From Vombatus ursinus (taxonomy: Eukaryota; Chordata; Mammalia; Diprotodontia; Vombatidae), in assembly GCF_900497805.2 (NCBI RefSeq), contig NW_020949602.1, forward strand, positions 2,595,536-2,659,535: a stretch of DNA of 64,000 bases. Direction: 5' to 3'. The position numbers and the translations under genes were made by a program. Below the pieces are notes generated by a model. It worked only from the letters and a program-made list of their open reading frames with translations. It was not told where the DNA came from and ran no database searches. Position 1 is the first letter of the stretch. Each line of letters begins with the position of its first letter. Shown here one piece after another: positions 11,826 to 24,130 of this stretch.

Positions 11826-12283
11826 GTTGAACAGCCACCAAACTACAGGCTTCATGGTGAAAGGACTAGAGAGTCCTCTAAAGAATGAGGACTCATTTGT
11901 CAGGGCAAGTTTAAAGAATCACATTGGTAGACACCATTCAATAAATGATACCTTTATCATCTAGGTCTTGACAAGTGGCCCTTGTCCATCTTATTGAAGC
12001 TAAATCAACTTGAGTCTTGATCCATTACATTCCATCCATACTATTTCCATGGAAGGCAATTGTCCTCACCTCATCTCTGCTGGATATTTGGACTCTTACC
12101 CTGAACTTCCTTGGTTTGATAGGTCAAATTTGGCTTTACTTTGCCTACATCTAGGCTTCTTCAGCCCTTCCTGGCCATCTCCAGATTATGCTGACTTCAT
12201 TTCTATCACCAACTCTTCCTCAGATATGCTATCATCTCCCATCAGAACCAAGTTCCATGAAGGCAGGGACTAACTTTTGATTG
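11826..12283. other. Unclassified; weak L2-like end
   Basis: Nothing here aligns with the L1 left of the gap. Near the right end CCATGAAGGCAGGGACTAAC resembles the L2 3' tail motif, so at least 12240-12275 may be L2-derived. An 87-codon frame at 12010-12273 shows no family resemblance. Confidence 0.35.
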
Positions 12284-12446
12284 AATGGGAAAGTGAAAAA
12301 TATTGAAGACGATGTGGAAAAATTGGGGTACTAATTATTGGTAGAATTGTGAAATGATACAACCATTTGAGAGCAATCTGGAATTATGCCCAAAGAGTTA
12401 TTAAGTTACCTATAGCCTTTGAGACTCAGCAATACTAAAAGCTTTT
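12284..12446 (+). repeat. L1 ORF2 3'-end fragment
   Basis: The stretch with GATGTGGAAAAATTGGGGTA, then AGAGCAATCTGGAATTATGC and CCCAAAGAGTTA, matches the same region of the L1 3' ends at 23.5 kb and 54.8 kb. It ends before the distal L1 tail. Confidence 0.75.
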
Positions 12447-13990
12447 TTTTTTTTTTATGGCCGTAAGTAGGATAGAAATCAAATAGGAGACAACCTTGAA
12501 GTAGATGACAGAAATCCAGGCTCCAAACATATTACAGAATCATTTCCCTGACTTGCTTACAAATCCTTAATCTATTCTTTGGTGTCCTAGTTTAGAGGTT
12601 GCCAAAGTGGGCAATACTGCCACTTGGGGGATGCTGGAATGATCTGGGGGCAGCAGAAGCATAAGGAAAGAAGAAATTTTTGAAAAGTTATTCATACATG
12701 TTTCATCTCTTGTGTAACAGTCTTAATGATTACATTATTTTCCAAATAAATAAAATGCAAGTTATAACCTTTCAGTGGTCAAGTCTGCCAGCAGGTCTTA
12801 ACAAGCAAGTGCCGGCAGAAAAGAGTATTGCACGTTATTGGGAAGTCCAGCAGAATATGTAATGACTTGTCTGCAATATGATACTATAAGTAGTTGAGAT
12901 GTATGAAATCTAATTTAGATCACTTCTGAATTGTGTGACAAGCAGTTAAAAGTGCAAGTACAACAAGTATTTAAAAATGTTAATTCATATTTGATACCTT
13001 TGATCTTTACATATTATCACATGCAAAGCAAATTGTATCAGTTTCAATAAAAGCAACTTACACGAGTATTTTTATACATTTTCTTAAACTGGGTTTTGTT
13101 CTTTGCTCAACATTAGATATTTTATTGTTAGTAAGCACTAGAAGACAAACGTAGGCAGATGTGTATTAGTTTCATTAGTAGTTTAGTTTGTCTTTTCCCA
13201 TCTTGTGCAAAAACCAGTCTATACCTGATGTCCTGGACACTTTTCTAATAACACAAGTATCACAAAATTTTTTTTCTGGTGAGAGAAATTGAATTTTTTC
13301 AATTATATAAATTGTTATATTTCTTGATAATTTTATCCTCCAATTTTGATAAACAAATTTTTTCTTTTACAGCCATCATGGCTGAAGCTAAAAAATGTAG
13401 ACAATATGGTATTACATATTTGAACTACGCCTTTATTCAGTCACCTACAAACAAATCATTGATGTTTGATATGCCAAAAAGTTTTATCAAATGAAGCTAT
13501 GAAGCCTTCAAGACCTAAGAAAATCTGACAAGTTCATACTGATAAAAGATAAAGATATCTTATTTTCAAGCACTTGAGGAAAAAATTAAGACAGTCAACA
13601 CTGGATACTACTAAAGCGAGTTTTGCCAAAAAAGATGAAGATGGGTTGCATGCTTCTTACAACATTCTGTTACTGATTGCTGAAATCAGGAAAACCATAT
13701 ACTATTGGTGAAGAAAAATTCTGACTATAAGTGAGGCAATACTTGCTATACTACACAAGCCAGTGTCCGATATTACCAAGAAAGTTTCTTTGAGCAATAA
13801 TACAGTGCAAAGAATCGATGAAATGCCTCAAGATGTTGAAGACTTGTTATGCGAGTATTTAAAAACATCCCAGTGCTCTATACAGCTTGATGAGTCAACT
13901 TTGCCAGGAAATGAAACCTTTTTAGTATGTGTGATTCATAAGAAAATTGCCAAGAATTATTATTTGCTAAAAAAAAAAATCACAAATTGA

Positions 13991-14140
13991 GGGGCAGCTA
14001 AGTGGCATAGTGAATAGAGCTCTGGCTTTGGAGTCAGGAGGAGCAGAGTTCAAATCCAACCTCAGACACACAACATTCACTGTGTGACCCTGGGCAAGTC
14101 ACTTAACCCTAATCACCTCACCAAAAAGCAAAAAAAAAAA
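13991..14140 (+). repeat. WSINE1-type SINE inside the hAT transposase
   Basis: GGGGCAGCTAAGTGGCATAG through GTGTGACCCTGGGCAAGTCA to an A-rich tail. It is flanked by cacaaattga on the left and tgcaaactga on the right, a target duplication with small differences. The duplicated bases are transposase codons just before the TDTKGESIF block. Confidence 0.9.
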
Positions 14141-14185
14141 TGCAAACTGATACTAAAGGAGAATCAATATTTCATACATTGGAAG

Positions 14186-14346
14186 TTTTTTTTTTTGTTT
14201 GTTTTTTTTTTTTAGGCAATTGAGGTTAAGTGACTTGCCCAGGGTCACACATCTAGTGTCAAGTGTTTGGTCTGAGATCAGATTTGAACTCAGGTCCTCC
14301 TGACTTCAGGGCCAGTGCTCTATCCACTGTGCCACCTAGCTGTGCC
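14186..14346 (-). repeat. WSINE1-type SINE, antisense, inside the hAT transposase
   Basis: A T-rich head, then AGGCAATTGAGGTTAAGTGA and the family in reverse to CCACCTAGCTGTGCC. It separates the FHTLEV and KEKEIPLSN blocks of the transposase. It lies only about 45 bp from the previous SINE and in the opposite orientation. Confidence 0.9.
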
Positions 14347-15060
14347 TAAGAGTGTTTTTTTTTTTTTTAAAGAAAAAGAAATTCCCCTGAGTAATATCTT
14401 GTCAATTACCACTGATAGTAGTCCAATGATAATAGGGCGCTACAGAAGTTTTCTTGCATTTAAAAAAAAAAGTGGTTCCAAATGTATTTGCTGTACACTG
14501 TCATTCATTGTCAATATTCAGTTGCCAAAAATTGGAGTGAATGCCTAAATAGATCATTACATTATGTCATTAAAGAAATCAACTAAATCAGAAGCAATTC
14601 ATTGGATGACAAATTCTTTGGACAACTTTGTATTGAAAATGTTGAATGATTCAATCACTTGCTGCTTCATACAGAAGTCTGTTGGCTACCAAAAGGTGCC
14701 TGTTTAGATTGGGTTTTATAAACTCTGACTCAGTGCTAGAGTTCCTAGAAAACAAAGATGATGCTTTATGAGCCAGCTTGATTGTTTCCAAAAAATGACA
14801 GCTTATTTAACAGATCTGTTTAATAAATTTAATGAAACAAATCTACAGCTCCAAGGCTATGAGCTGAATCTAATCAAAACAAAAACTTATTTCTGCCTTT
14901 ATGGCAAAATTTCTTCTATACAAATCAAACTTAGGACAAGGGGAATTCAGCCAGTTTCTGAACTAGATTCAGAATCACAGAATTATGTAGCCTTGTGGAT
15001 GTGCTAACAATTCCAATGATATGGGTTTAAAATAGTGAAATGTTCCACCTCCTCTAGCTA

Positions 15061-16017
15061 TTGAGGTCAAGGTCAGCAGAATTTAATCAATAAGCAGTAG
15101 ACAACTCTAGAACATTACCTAACAAGGGCCCTGCCACGAAAACCTTCTGCACATGGATCGTGTACCTCCTGCACATGGATCGTGTACCTCCTGCTACAAC
15201 GTTTTCATCTAGCCCTCCCCTCCAGGCAGAACTGATCTCAGAATCCAATATGGAGCTGGGATCTTGTTTTTCCTCAGTAAAAAATGTTTTTTTTTTTTTA
15301 CAGAGTGGGTGGAAGGGATAAAAAGTAAAAGCAAAAACTAACAGGACCAAGTGATTATAGAATAGGAACTCAAGAAAGAGGACTTCACCCTAAAAGTTTT
15401 GTAGTAGATTGCTGAAGGCTATTGAGAGAAATATTCAGTGAATACTAGCAAAGTCAACAGCAGGAATTACCCTTTAGGCGACATTCTGTCTGCTTCAAGA
15501 TTAAGGCTATGATAGTTAAGAGTTAGAAAAGAATTGGAGTTAGTGGTTTCTTCTACTCAACTTTCTATTCACTTGGCAGGCAATTTTTGGAGAACACTAC
15601 ATCTCTCTGGAAATTGCTATAGAGCTTCACGTGTGGAACTCGTTGATTCTTTTTGGGGAGAACAAAGTCAGGGAGCCATCTTGTTTAGGAGGCAACATAC
15701 CTGGAAGAGGTGAGAATCCTTGGAACTTTTAAAGTCAAGCCTAGCTGCCTTGCCTATAGGCTTCTGATTATCTAGAACACCCACCGGTGATTTGGAAGGC
15801 CATCCTAAAGCCATCCTAGAAGGCAAAAGATCAGAACTGTCCACATGGAATAAACATAAGTTTCAGTGAAGGTGAGATCAAAAGGGCTCTTCAATGACCC
15901 TGTCAGATTTTCTTTATCTAGCATGTGGTATGGAAAGCCTACTCCTCCCTCCAGGCTCAACACTATTCTATTTCCTTAAGTAGAACTTCTACCTCCCTGT
16001 TCTGGTCTACTATTAGG
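15061..16017. other. Unclassified, with a short tandem duplication
   Basis: No repeat family or exon was recognised. The one structured item is the 22-bp tandem duplication at 15147-15190, listed separately. Confidence 0.45.
15147..15190. repeat. Two tandem copies of a 22-bp unit
   Basis: The unit CTGCACATGGATCGTGTACC plus TC occurs twice head to tail without mismatch (15147-15168 and 15169-15190), and a third copy starts with CTGC. Perfect identity suggests a recent duplication by slippage or unequal exchange. Confidence 0.95.
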
Positions 16018-16080
16018 ACCACTACCACCACCACCACCACCACCACCACCACCACCACCACCACCACCACCACCACCCCA
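16018..16080. repeat. (CCA)n microsatellite
   Basis: About 18 nearly perfect CCA/ACC units. The flanks show no coding frame that would make it a proline or histidine tract in a protein. Confidence 0.95.
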
Positions 16081-19000
16081 TGACCTTGTACTTTCCCAAC
16101 TGAATCCTCACACCTCCCCTTCCCCCTAGGCACCAGATATTTGCTGTCAGCTGGATGCAGACCTATCTACATGTCCCTTGCTACTTCACCCAGTATCTCC
16201 AGGCCTTTTCAGTCTTTAACTGATCCCTTTATGCTTTGTCCCATCCCATTAGAATAAAAGCTCTTAGTGCACAGAGACCACCTTGCCATCTACAACCCTA
16301 GTGCATTGCACAAGCTTATTCAATTTTATCTTGTGGTTGGCCTCAGTTTCCCCAGAAAAGACATCATGGTAGAAAGCAAGATGTCTCCTGGTGCTTGATG
16401 CCAGATTTCTGGCAATAGATTCTACTTTTTAAACTAGATACCTACCATAGATACATACTACTGTATTAGGTGGAGATACACTAGCTCTACTTCATAAAAC
16501 AAGCCACAGGAGAAAATCCTAAGACCTCAGTTCACTGTATGATGGAAGTGCCCCAGATGTTCCCTGAGCCTAGCCATCAACAGTGGAGTATGTACCAGGC
16601 CTCTACCCTCCATCTAAAGTTTCCAGTTATAGGCAGTGAATTTTCATAAACTAGAAGCCCATCGTCAACTTGATTTCTCTAGTGGAGATTGACAATTAAA
16701 TTTGTAACATTTCCTTATCTAATTTCCATCCTTTTGTCAGAAATAAAGCTGAGGGAATCTAGATATTTCAAAGACTGGGTCTTGTCTGATCCTTGAAAGC
16801 AGACCCAATTCTAGCACACCTGTAACTCCACCCTCATGTCAATTGGGCTAAAGATTGCTATGGTTGGTATGAGACCCTCTTAACTGAGACACAGCAATGT
16901 CTGAGATTCTCAGTCAAAAAACAAAAGGCAGGGTATTTCCTTCCTAGTTTCAACTTCATATTTCTCTCTCCCTGTTCTTCATCCTAAGAATTGAATAGCT
17001 ATGCCAGTCTCATTTTTCAGTTTAGTATCAATGAAGTAGGAAGAAAACGATTATCTTCCTCTTTTCTATTAAAGGACTTTGGCCTAGCTGAAGGAAGGGA
17101 AGTAAATCCATCTGGTCCTGAAGTTCCAAGAAAAATCTGTCCAATATTGGAAAAATAATTCTAATATCAGATAACCCCTTAACAATACAAAAAAAAATCA
17201 GAGGGGACCCTACTTGGTTCTGATTAAAATATAGTTTTGATACCTGCAATAGGGAAAGGTAAAGCACAGAAAGAACTATAGACCAATATCCTTTATGAAT
17301 ATTGATAAACAGTTTAACAATATCCCCAAAGAATATTCCATCAAAAACTCAAAAAATGCTGGCTATTTAGATCTTTGCCTATGTAATCTTACAGATAGAA
17401 AGATGATTAGCACCAGCCACAGAAGTGATCCAGATCAAGGCTTCTGGGTACTGCACAAAGGGACTAAATTCCTAAGAAGTGTTTTGCACACAGTCCTCAC
17501 TTCAATTTTAAAGTGATGAAGCAGCAAATTCAAAAAAAATGCTCAATGACTATCAAAGAGATGAGGAAAAATGAGGAGTCAAGGATGCTTATCGCGCCTT
17601 GGCATCTCCTTAATCAGTAAGCTCCTCAGGGGTCAATCTTCATCTTTTCTAACTGAAGACATCACCTCAAATGCAATAAATGAGCTAATAGGCAATTCTT
17701 GCCTGCAGTATGATTTTGCCTCATGTGTCCCTAGAGAACCTGTTCTTTACCTCCTACAAAAGAGCTCGAGATTGGGCCTGTAGCTTTAAGCACTAGACAA
17801 GAATATGCTCTTGAGAAATTCTATGTCCTCTATTTCTCTATTGAGATTAGCATCAAGGGAATACCCCCTCTGAGCCTTAAGTGGGTAGCTACTTACTAGG
17901 TACACAATATACCTTAGGTTTTGGCCAAACTCCCTAGTACCCAGATTAGTGACAGAAGTAAAGAGTTTGGTTCAGGGTGGGGAGGTGTACCAGAAAGACT
18001 AAAGGAAGATAAGATGGCTTTGGAAGACAGTATTTAATATGGAATACCTTTCACCACATTCCAAGTTTCTTTCTCAGGTTCTTAGAGAAACTCAGTCCAA
18101 TATCCCAAATCCCCTTTCCCCAGTCTGGTCCATCAGATGATGTGGTTCAGTTTCGTCCTCTGGAACATTTGCCATTTGTGTTCCATAAAAACCAAAAAGA
18201 GCAGTCAAGAAAGGAGCCAAGTCTGATATAGTGCTGTTTTGCCTCATTGGCTTTTACACTATTATGCCTTAAAAAACGCATAGATAAAATTCCCATTTCA
18301 CCTTTGTCATGAGCCATTTTAACATACAGCAGAAGGTGGTCTTAACGATGACCTTCCAATATTAATGGACTGGATGAATTCAAGTCACTCAAAGAATACC
18401 ACTTTGCCATATTCGTTTTGTGTTGTCCTATCTGCCACCAAGTCTCACCATGTGCCAATGTTGTTTCCTACTTAGTCTTAATTTATATTCTAGCTTAAAA
18501 CAAACATGTTTGTTAAATGAAGTTTATACCAATATATTTTGCAAAACTGTGCTTACAATATCCCTATGATATAATTAAAGAAAGTAGGATTCCTTATTTT
18601 TCTGTTATGAAGGAGGAGGTTCAATATATCCCACGGTGGACAAATATTGAAAGGTAGACATTAAAATTGTACATGCACTAGTCTGGTGATGGTGTATGAA
18701 AATGTTTTAGTGTCTCTCTATACTTGGCATACTCCCATGACTTCTAACTCTTGCATTAACCCTATATATATTATTTTGTCTGGTTTTCCCTTGGGAATGT
18801 CATGTATTTTACATGAGGCTCTTCTCAGAGGCAAGTCTTCATCTCACTTGCCTAGATTTGCATAATCCATTTCCCAAGACATGCTGGATCTGGAAATTTT
18901 ATGCAGTTTTGTTTCATCCAATACCTAACAAGCTGATGGAATAAAACAAATTCTTGGTTAACCATCATAAGGCAAGTGTATTTTTTGATTCCCTATCCAA

Positions 19001-19828
19001 AAGCAGTGATGAACGGGGACGGGTCTTCATATGAGGATTCAAAATGATCCATTATCAAGTGTAGGACATGACAAGATGTAGTCAGGAAAGGGGTTTGACA
19101 CTGGGCAGTTTTTCCAGCATCAAAGCAAGTCCCTATAACCCAAAAAATGAAAACCTGAATCAGTTCCCTTTTCCTCAGAACCAGCAGAAAAAGTTGGAGT
19201 ATAATAGCTTAATCAGCACAGACAAGTCATTTCTCTATCATGTGGCCATTATAACTTTATTCAGGGCAGGAAGAGTTACCTTCTGTCCTTTCCAGTAAGG
19301 CTATATACATACATACAAACAACCACAGGTCCCTGTTCAATAACAAAGCAGAGACTGTCTTTTCTTTTTCCCTACAGGAGAGCCAGAGGGTAGTACTATG
19401 TAGCAATACCGTCTTCTACATGAGGTTCTTTTGTTGTTCCCATGGGCAATTTAAGGGAAAATCTGCTCAAAAAAACTGTTTCTTTGGTGAGCTTTGTACC
19501 AGCTGAAGAGTCAGTTTGATGGAGTCCTTCTTTAGATTTCCGTTCTGTACGTAATAGTGTTAACGGACAGTGGAGTTTTATCTCATTCTTGCTACATTAG
19601 AATCCCACCTCCAAAATTCTATGTTGTTATTATGCCAGAGTCTAATTTTCATATAGGATGGGATCTCAGTTTCTATCCAGTAAGACAAAAGAAAAAACAA
19701 AATGAAAACGGTCAGGTCATGGAAAAGACATGAGGAACTGGGATATCGCCATCCAGTGAGGGCCTCTGTCAACAATTAGAGAGGGAAATAGTCAATGAAT
19801 GAATGGCATGCTTCTGCCAGGTATAAAA
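16081..19828. other. Mostly unrecognised DNA; weak L2 tail near 16.25-16.33 kb
   Basis: At about 16250-16330 the text TTAGAATAAAAGCTCTTAG, then ACAACCCTAGTGCATTGCAC, resembles an L2 3' end. The rest shows no SINE, LINE block or RNA gene. Frames at 17.3-17.8 kb and 19.07-19.3 kb are short and unlike known families. Confidence 0.4.
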
Positions 19829-19940
19829 GAAAAGCATTGGATTGGGATATCCTGGGTTAACATCCCATTCTGCCTCTTGATTCCCAAGTGATGCCCTTAA
19901 GTCTTTTGCTTACATCATGGCTTAATTTCTTTCTGATGGA
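19829..19940 (+). repeat. MIR-like SINE fragment
   Basis: GCATTGGATTGGGATATCCT, GGGTTAACATCCCATTCTGC and CTCTTGATTCCCAAGTGATG follow the layout of the MIR tRNA-related head and core. It is strongly diverged. Confidence 0.4.
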
Positions 19941-22900
19941 GCAACTTCCAAGACTTCTAGTTCACTTTTCTGTGGCTAAGCAGAACACATCCAGGCCTTT
20001 TACACCGATCCTTTAACTACTTGGATGAAGCCATCATAACTCCCCATCCCCATATGTCTTAGGCTACTTTTATCAAGGTAAGAGGGATCTCAACTTGATT
20101 CCAAGGTCAATAAGTCCTTTAACTAGCCTAGCTTCTGTCTACCAAACTCTCCAGACTGTCAATATCATTGCTAGAAAGCAGCTAACTATATCCAGATCCA
20201 TCATTAAGCTAAACTGATCAGTTACTATGTTCCACACATTCTGTGACATGCTCAGTATGTAAATCTCCAGGTTTCTTCTTTCCTTGGCTCTATTGACTTA
20301 CCTTCCTGTCTAGCTAAGCTGGATTTCTCATTTTCAACAACCCTGTTGACCTACATTAATAGTCTACACCTTAGACAACCCAAACTCTATGGATTGTCTT
20401 CATGTCCTTCCTCCCTAAACATCCTTGTTTATTTTTTCCTGTACGTACTTAGAATTTTAGACAGCACATTTCCCACCTAGAACCAATGAAAAGAGTTACC
20501 ACCAACTTTATGTACCTAATGCTTTATGATGCTGAGCTCTTGACTGACACCTGATCTCACATTAGCAAGATTTTACTGAAAGCACTGAAAGATTTTATTG
20601 AAAGTTGGATGAGTGTCAAAATCTTCCTTCCCAAGACCACTCCCCTCACCCTACACCATATGACTGAATCAAACATGGGCAAGATGATGAACAAACCATG
20701 TAAGTTATTGTAATTTACACAAGGGATGTTCCAAGAATTACAGCTCTAAGAACTTTGAAATGAAGGAATTCATACAATGGGGGAATATACGTATGATGTT
20801 GCGTTGCTGGAAACATTGGTGACAATGCCATTAACTGCATTTATTCTCAGTATGATCAATTACAAAATATCCAACAGTTACCATGGACATAGCCACTCAG
20901 GTGACCAGACAAAGCTCCTTGCAAAAACCCTGGAAAGTAGTCACTGCAAGTATTATTTATCATTGTTTTGCCCAACATTCTAAACAGTGGCCCATGGTTC
21001 AGTTAATTTGACCCCAAGTTTGCTCTTCATTTCTACTAGTCTATATGGCTTCTCCAAGTGCCAAAGTTTTCAAGAAATGTAGGATTGAAAAGAAGATGAC
21101 TTGGACATGGGCTGAGAATGAAGGATAACTGATAGATGAGGTATGAACTCTCCTGATATCTTCTGTGATGAAAGTCAAATGTATCCTTAATAGCAAATTT
21201 GGGAAGACATGGATGAGTTGTGGTCTATGTCATTTGACAGAGCTCCCATGTTCATGGAATCTGAAATCCACTTGAATAATTGAAGTATCTGAATCACTAA
21301 AGAGGGTATCACCATGGAGATTGGTCTGTTAAAATAAGAAATCAAATGACAATTTACACTGACACTAGAAGGGTGATCCTGTTTGGACCATAAATGATGA
21401 TACAATCTCAAGTCCAGGGAGTGGCCTCTGTTTAATATTTATTAGGGCCAGGCATCAGAGGGTCAATTCAAAATGGCAGGGACAAAAAAGAAGCCAACAC
21501 TAGAGAAAGCCAAAATAGTATTAACCTAAGATTACAGGATACAGAACTTGTAATGCATTCTTATTTGATCTTCAGAACAGGGTTGAGAAAACTATTGGCT
21601 GCTGAGGTGAAATCCAGCTGTGATTTAAGGATTCTTTGCCCATTGCTTCGCCAAGATACTGTGTCAATTTAAAGTCTAGGTATTTGATATCTAATAACAC
21701 TTTGGTGAGTTGAATAAGCTATCAAGCACAACTCTCCTCAGTTGTGCCTCCAAGTTGTCTCAGTAGGCACTTTTCCTCTCTCATGATGTGAACAGTCAAA
21801 TTCTGGGAGACTTTTGAGGAAGATAACACCACCGGATATTTCTTTGCTCAGTGATCATTTAAGGCATTTCTAGTCTAGTTCTGAGAAGGTGATGTTATGT
21901 CCCAACAGGAAGAGAGAAAATAGAAAGAATAATGCTCAGGACATAGTGATGAGTCACTATCTGCTCCTCTCTTGGCAAAGGGAAAAATAGGAAAATGGAC
22001 AAGGAAGACTGCTCTCAAATATTCTAGTGAGAATTGATGCTACTAATCAAAAGCTGACAGACATGGACAGCCCCAGGTACTTGTAGGACCAAGTTCTGCT
22101 CTAAAATCCCTTAAGGGCTGGGGAACCTCAAGGAGAAACACACCTTTGGGAGCAGCTGGGGAAAAAAAAAAAGTCTAACTCCATCAGAAATTTGGGGCTT
22201 CTCTAGTCACCATCCCTTATATCTTTCTGATTAGATGGACATTATTCAAACCATGAATGCCATTTGGGAGGCTGAGAATTTAAGCGATCCAACCTCTAGT
22301 CCTTTGGATTCAGATGTTTATGCCTAGATGTACCAGTCGAAGGCAACAGATAGATGGTTCTCTCAATTTCCCCTTTTACCAATCTTGTCACAAGAGATCT
22401 TGAGGCTCTTTCTAAATCATTATTTTCATATTGTGCATCAGCTTTTCCACTCTAGATAGTGTTGAACCAACAGTCAAGTTGGGCCATCTTAGGGTGATGA
22501 AAATTAAAGCCCAAGGAATACTTGTGAAGACACATTGATGGAAGGGTGAACAAAGTCATAAACAGACATCACCGAGTATAGCAAAGAGCTACAGTAACAG
22601 CCGGCTCATGACTTATAGTGATGAGCATTTTAGTTTATCGGTGAACGTCAGTCCAAAGAATGTCTATTTTAGGTTCCAATATAATGTTGCTTGAGGCCAA
22701 TCAAGGCCACCAAGGAGATTCTTAAGAGCCTTAACTTCATATGTCAGATTTAAGTGAAAAAGGTCAGGAAAGTAATTTCTATTACATGCTTTTTATTGAA
22801 CTATCCAGTTCTGAGAAGTCCACAAGATCTGAGAATCCACTCAAATTCACAAGGCAGCTAAGTCCTTACTTGCCAAAATCATAGTTTCCAAATCCACAAG

Positions 22901-23399
22901 CCAAGAGAGAATTTAACTCAAGAAACTCTGGGGTCCTTTTTAGCTTTCGTCAGCTCTTCCTTTGCTGAACCAGTAGCCATAGCATAAAAGAAACAAAGAT
23001 GTACTGAAAGGGTATCCTCAAATCCTTGACCAGCATTAGCCCCTTTCTTGAGCTAAGGTTTGCTCATGCCATTCTACTACCTTCCTTTAGGAATATTACT
23101 GTGATCTTGGTCCCCCCCCCCCTTTGCCATCCTTGTATGTTCATCAGGATCTAAAGCCCTTTTGAGCTGCGCTGAAGGAAATAGCTTGAACAAACCTTTG
23201 CTGAAACTGGGCTGGAGCCAGATGCCCTACATTGACTAGGAACTAGGAAGGACATACAGTCAAACCCCCTCCTTCTTTGACAGGATAAAAAACAAAAGAC
23301 CATGAGATTGAGGAACATGCCAAAGACCATAGATGCAGCATTCCAAAGTAGCATTATTTGAATCCAGAGCTTGTTCTGAACAAAATCCTAAGCAAGCTC
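19941..23399. other. No recognised feature
   Basis: About 3.4 kb without an identifiable repeat, RNA or exon. An 11-base C-run lies at 23112-23122. Short open frames (for example 20777-20983) have no recognisable domain. Confidence 0.45.
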
Positions 23400-24130
23400 T
23401 ACATCAGAGAAATGAAAAATTAAAATAACTTTGAGATCTCACACTTATCAGATTGGCTGAAATGATGAAAGGGGAAAATGACAGATGTTAGAGGAGATAT
23501 AGAAAAATTGGGACACTAATATACTGTTAGTGGATCTGTGAACTGATCCAACCCTTCTAGAGAGCAATCTGAAATTATGCCCAAAGAGTTATAAAATTGT
23601 GTATACCTTTTGTTCCAGCAATAGCACCATTAGCTCTATTTCCCAAGGTGGAAAAGGAAAAGAATCTATGTTTTCTAAAATGTTTATAGCAGCTCTTTGT
23701 GGTGGCAAAGAACTATAAATTGAGATGTCCATCAATTAGGGAATGGCTAAACAAGTTGTGGTATGATTGTGATGGAATATTGCTTTGCTCTAAAAAAAAT
23801 GAGCATGTGGATTTTAGAAAAAAACAGGAAAGACTTGTATGAAGAATTAAATGAGTGGAATCAAGTGTTGGATACGGCAACAGTAACGTTGTTTGGAGAA
23901 TAACTCAATGACTAAGCTATTCTGAATATTATAAATACTCCAATCAATTACAGAAGATTTATGAAGAAAGATGCTATTCACCTCCAGAAAAACTGATAAA
24001 TAGAAGTATACATAGTATGGCTTTATCTTTGTCCATTTCTAGATATAAGTATATATCTACATATCAAGGAAGACACACGTAATTATGTCAAATGGTGGGC
24101 TGTGCTAGTGTAACCAAAAATTAAATTAAA
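23400..24130 (+). mobile_element. L1 LINE 3' end (copy D)
   Basis: It covers the last part of ORF2 and the 3' untranslated region: TTGAGATCTCACACTTATCA, then ACAGATGTTAGAGGAGATAT, the CAGCAATAGCACCATTAGCT block, TTTATAGCAGCTCTTTGTGG and CAATTAGGGAATGGCTAAAC. The same order is seen at 54.7-55.6 kb. It is 5'-truncated and diverged, and ends in an A-rich stretch near 24.13 kb. Confidence 0.85.

Larger units (their letters stand above)
13378..15007 (+). pseudogene. hAT transposase related to ZBED5/FAM200
   Basis: hAT transposases of this lineage cut and rejoin transposon ends, and related genes were domesticated in mammals as ZBED5 and FAM200. The frame begins MAEAKKCRQYGITYLNYAF, where the BED-finger region is expected. 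It shows a degraded SNEAMKPSR block near 13.49 kb and a DGLHASYNILLLIA block near 13.64 kb. A well kept core at 13763-13950 reads VSLSNNTVQR, DEMPQDVEDLL and QLDESTLPGNETFLVC; the LDEST aspartate corresponds to the first catalytic acid. After the SINEs come TDTKGESIFHTLEV, KEKEIPLSNILSITTD and SFLAFKKKSG. Further on are AYLTDLFNKFNETNLQLQG and LNLIKTKT. The C-terminal dimerisation region is not recognisable. Several stops and frame shifts make it inactive, so it is at best a dead gene. Confidence 0.8.
12593..15060 (+). mobile_element. hAT DNA transposon, Buster/ZBED5-FAM200 lineage, decayed
   Basis: The 5' end, TAGAGGTTGCCAAAGTGGGC, followed by GGAATGATCTGGGGGC, is typical of a hAT terminal inverted repeat and subterminal region. 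About 780 bp of untranslated sequence leads to a T-rich tract ending TTTTACAG just before the transposase ATG at 13378. That looks like a splice acceptor for a 5'-untranslated intron. The transposase frame follows to about 15.0 kb. No matching right-hand terminal repeat could be found downstream, so the 3' end is lost or too diverged. Two SINEs sit in the coding part (13991-14140 and 14186-14346). It could also be a decayed relative of the domesticated ZBED5/FAM200 genes, but the terminal repeat favours a transposon copy. Confidence 0.72.

Noticed and set aside
16018-16080. (CCA)n as a possible polyproline or polyhistidine coding tract
   Set aside because: No frame extends beyond the repeat on either side.
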